This document shows, piece after piece, positions 4,942-5,180 of a stretch of DNA of 5,180 nucleotides. Below the pieces are notes generated by a model. The model did not search any database. It was not told the DNA's origin and worked only from the letters and a program-made list of their open reading frames with translations. The position numbers were made by a program, and so were the translations under genes. The stretch covers positions 1 to 5,180 of the forward strand of contig JAGDAL010000163.1 in NCBI GenBank assembly GCA_017959525.1. The letters run 5' to 3'. The stretch is from Lachnospiraceae bacterium (GTDB lineage: Bacteria; Bacillota; Clostridia; Lachnospirales; Lachnospiraceae). Every line of letters starts with the position of its first letter. The first letter of the stretch is position 1.

Positions 4942-5180
4942 ATGGTACAGGAAAATTTGACACAGGTTGAAGCTAAGATTTCCGCTGCTTGCGAGCGTGC
5001 CGGCCGGAAGCGCGAAGAGGTTACTTTGATTGCGGTAACCAAGACTAAACCGGTTGAGATGTTGCAGGAAGCCTATGACTGGGGCAGCCGTAATTTCGGT
5101 GAGAACAAGGTCCAGGAAATCATGGATAAATACGACAAGCTTCCATCCGATATTCATTGGCATATGATCGGCCATCTGCA
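4942..5180 (+). CDS. YggS/PLPBP-family pyridoxal phosphate homeostasis protein, N-terminal part (3' end outside window)
   Basis: YggS/PROSC proteins bind PLP without known catalysis and keep vitamin B6 and amino-acid pools balanced. They fold as a TIM barrel like alanine racemase. The 79 residues present include LIAVTKTKP, where the first lysine (Lys34) is the PLP Schiff-base residue, NFGENKVQE, and WHMIGHLQ at the window edge, all hallmark motifs. The full length is usually about 225-235 residues. The ATG is 3 nt after the stop of the HlyD-like gene, with GAGG (4932-4935) overlapping that gene's last codons, so translation is probably coupled. In many Firmicutes the gene is followed by sepF and other division genes; whether that is so here lies outside the window. 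Confidence 0.95.
   Translation, partial: MVQENLTQVEAKISAACERAGRKREEVTLIAVTKTKPVEMLQEAYDWGSRNFGENKVQEIMDKYDKLPSDIHWHMIGHL

Noticed and set aside
1..5180. tRNA or rRNA genes, CRISPR repeats, insertion sequences, attachment sites, pyrrolysine or amber-suppressor genes
   Set aside because: None was seen on reading both strands. In particular, nothing in the window supports genetic recoding of TAG, so nonsense mutation or sequence error remains the simplest view.

Overview
The window looks like chromosomal DNA from a low-to-moderate GC Gram-positive bacterium, most likely a Clostridia/Lachnospiraceae-type Firmicute. The basis is strong AGGAGG ribosome binding sites, TTG and ATT starts, an infC-rpmI-rplT operon behind a Firmicutes-style attenuated leader, and a single-membrane HlyD-like protein directly upstream of a YggS gene. 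The genus cannot be fixed from this sequence alone. No tRNA, rRNA, CRISPR array, insertion sequence or phage gene was seen. All supported genes are on the + strand.

Layout. (1) 1-1721: the 3' part of a polyphosphate kinase gene (ppk1), overlapping by 4 nt a Cof-type HAD phosphatase gene that starts with TTG. (2) 1745-2120: an independent unit made of a consensus-like promoter, a short leader with a hairpin at its predicted 5' end, a 64-residue protein of unknown function with a very strong RBS, and an intrinsic terminator. (3) 2132-3471: the translation operon. It has a strong promoter, a leader of about 146 nt with an attenuator and a mutually exclusive antiterminator helix (an L20-type autoregulatory leader), infC (IF3, ATT start), rpmI (L35), rplT (L20) and a strong terminator. 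(4) 3493-5180: a new promoter, a membrane-anchored HlyD/efflux-adaptor-like gene interrupted by an in-frame TAG, then the 5' part of a YggS-family PLP-binding protein gene running off the window.

How the parts work together. IF3, L35 and L20 are made from one transcript. The leader can fold either as a terminator or as a 13-position antiterminator helix, as expected if free L20 represses its own operon. The ppk1/HAD pair is probably co-transcribed.

The most unusual point is the HlyD-like gene. Two reading frames, 3553-3909 and 3925-4938, lie in the same frame and are separated only by one TAG codon and five sense codons. Together they form one 461-codon protein of normal architecture. The TAG is fused to an AGGAG motif upstream of an ATG. 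The choices are nonsense mutation, sequencing error, readthrough/recoding, or a true split gene with reinitiation. The 64-residue protein with its own promoter and terminator is the other poorly explained element.
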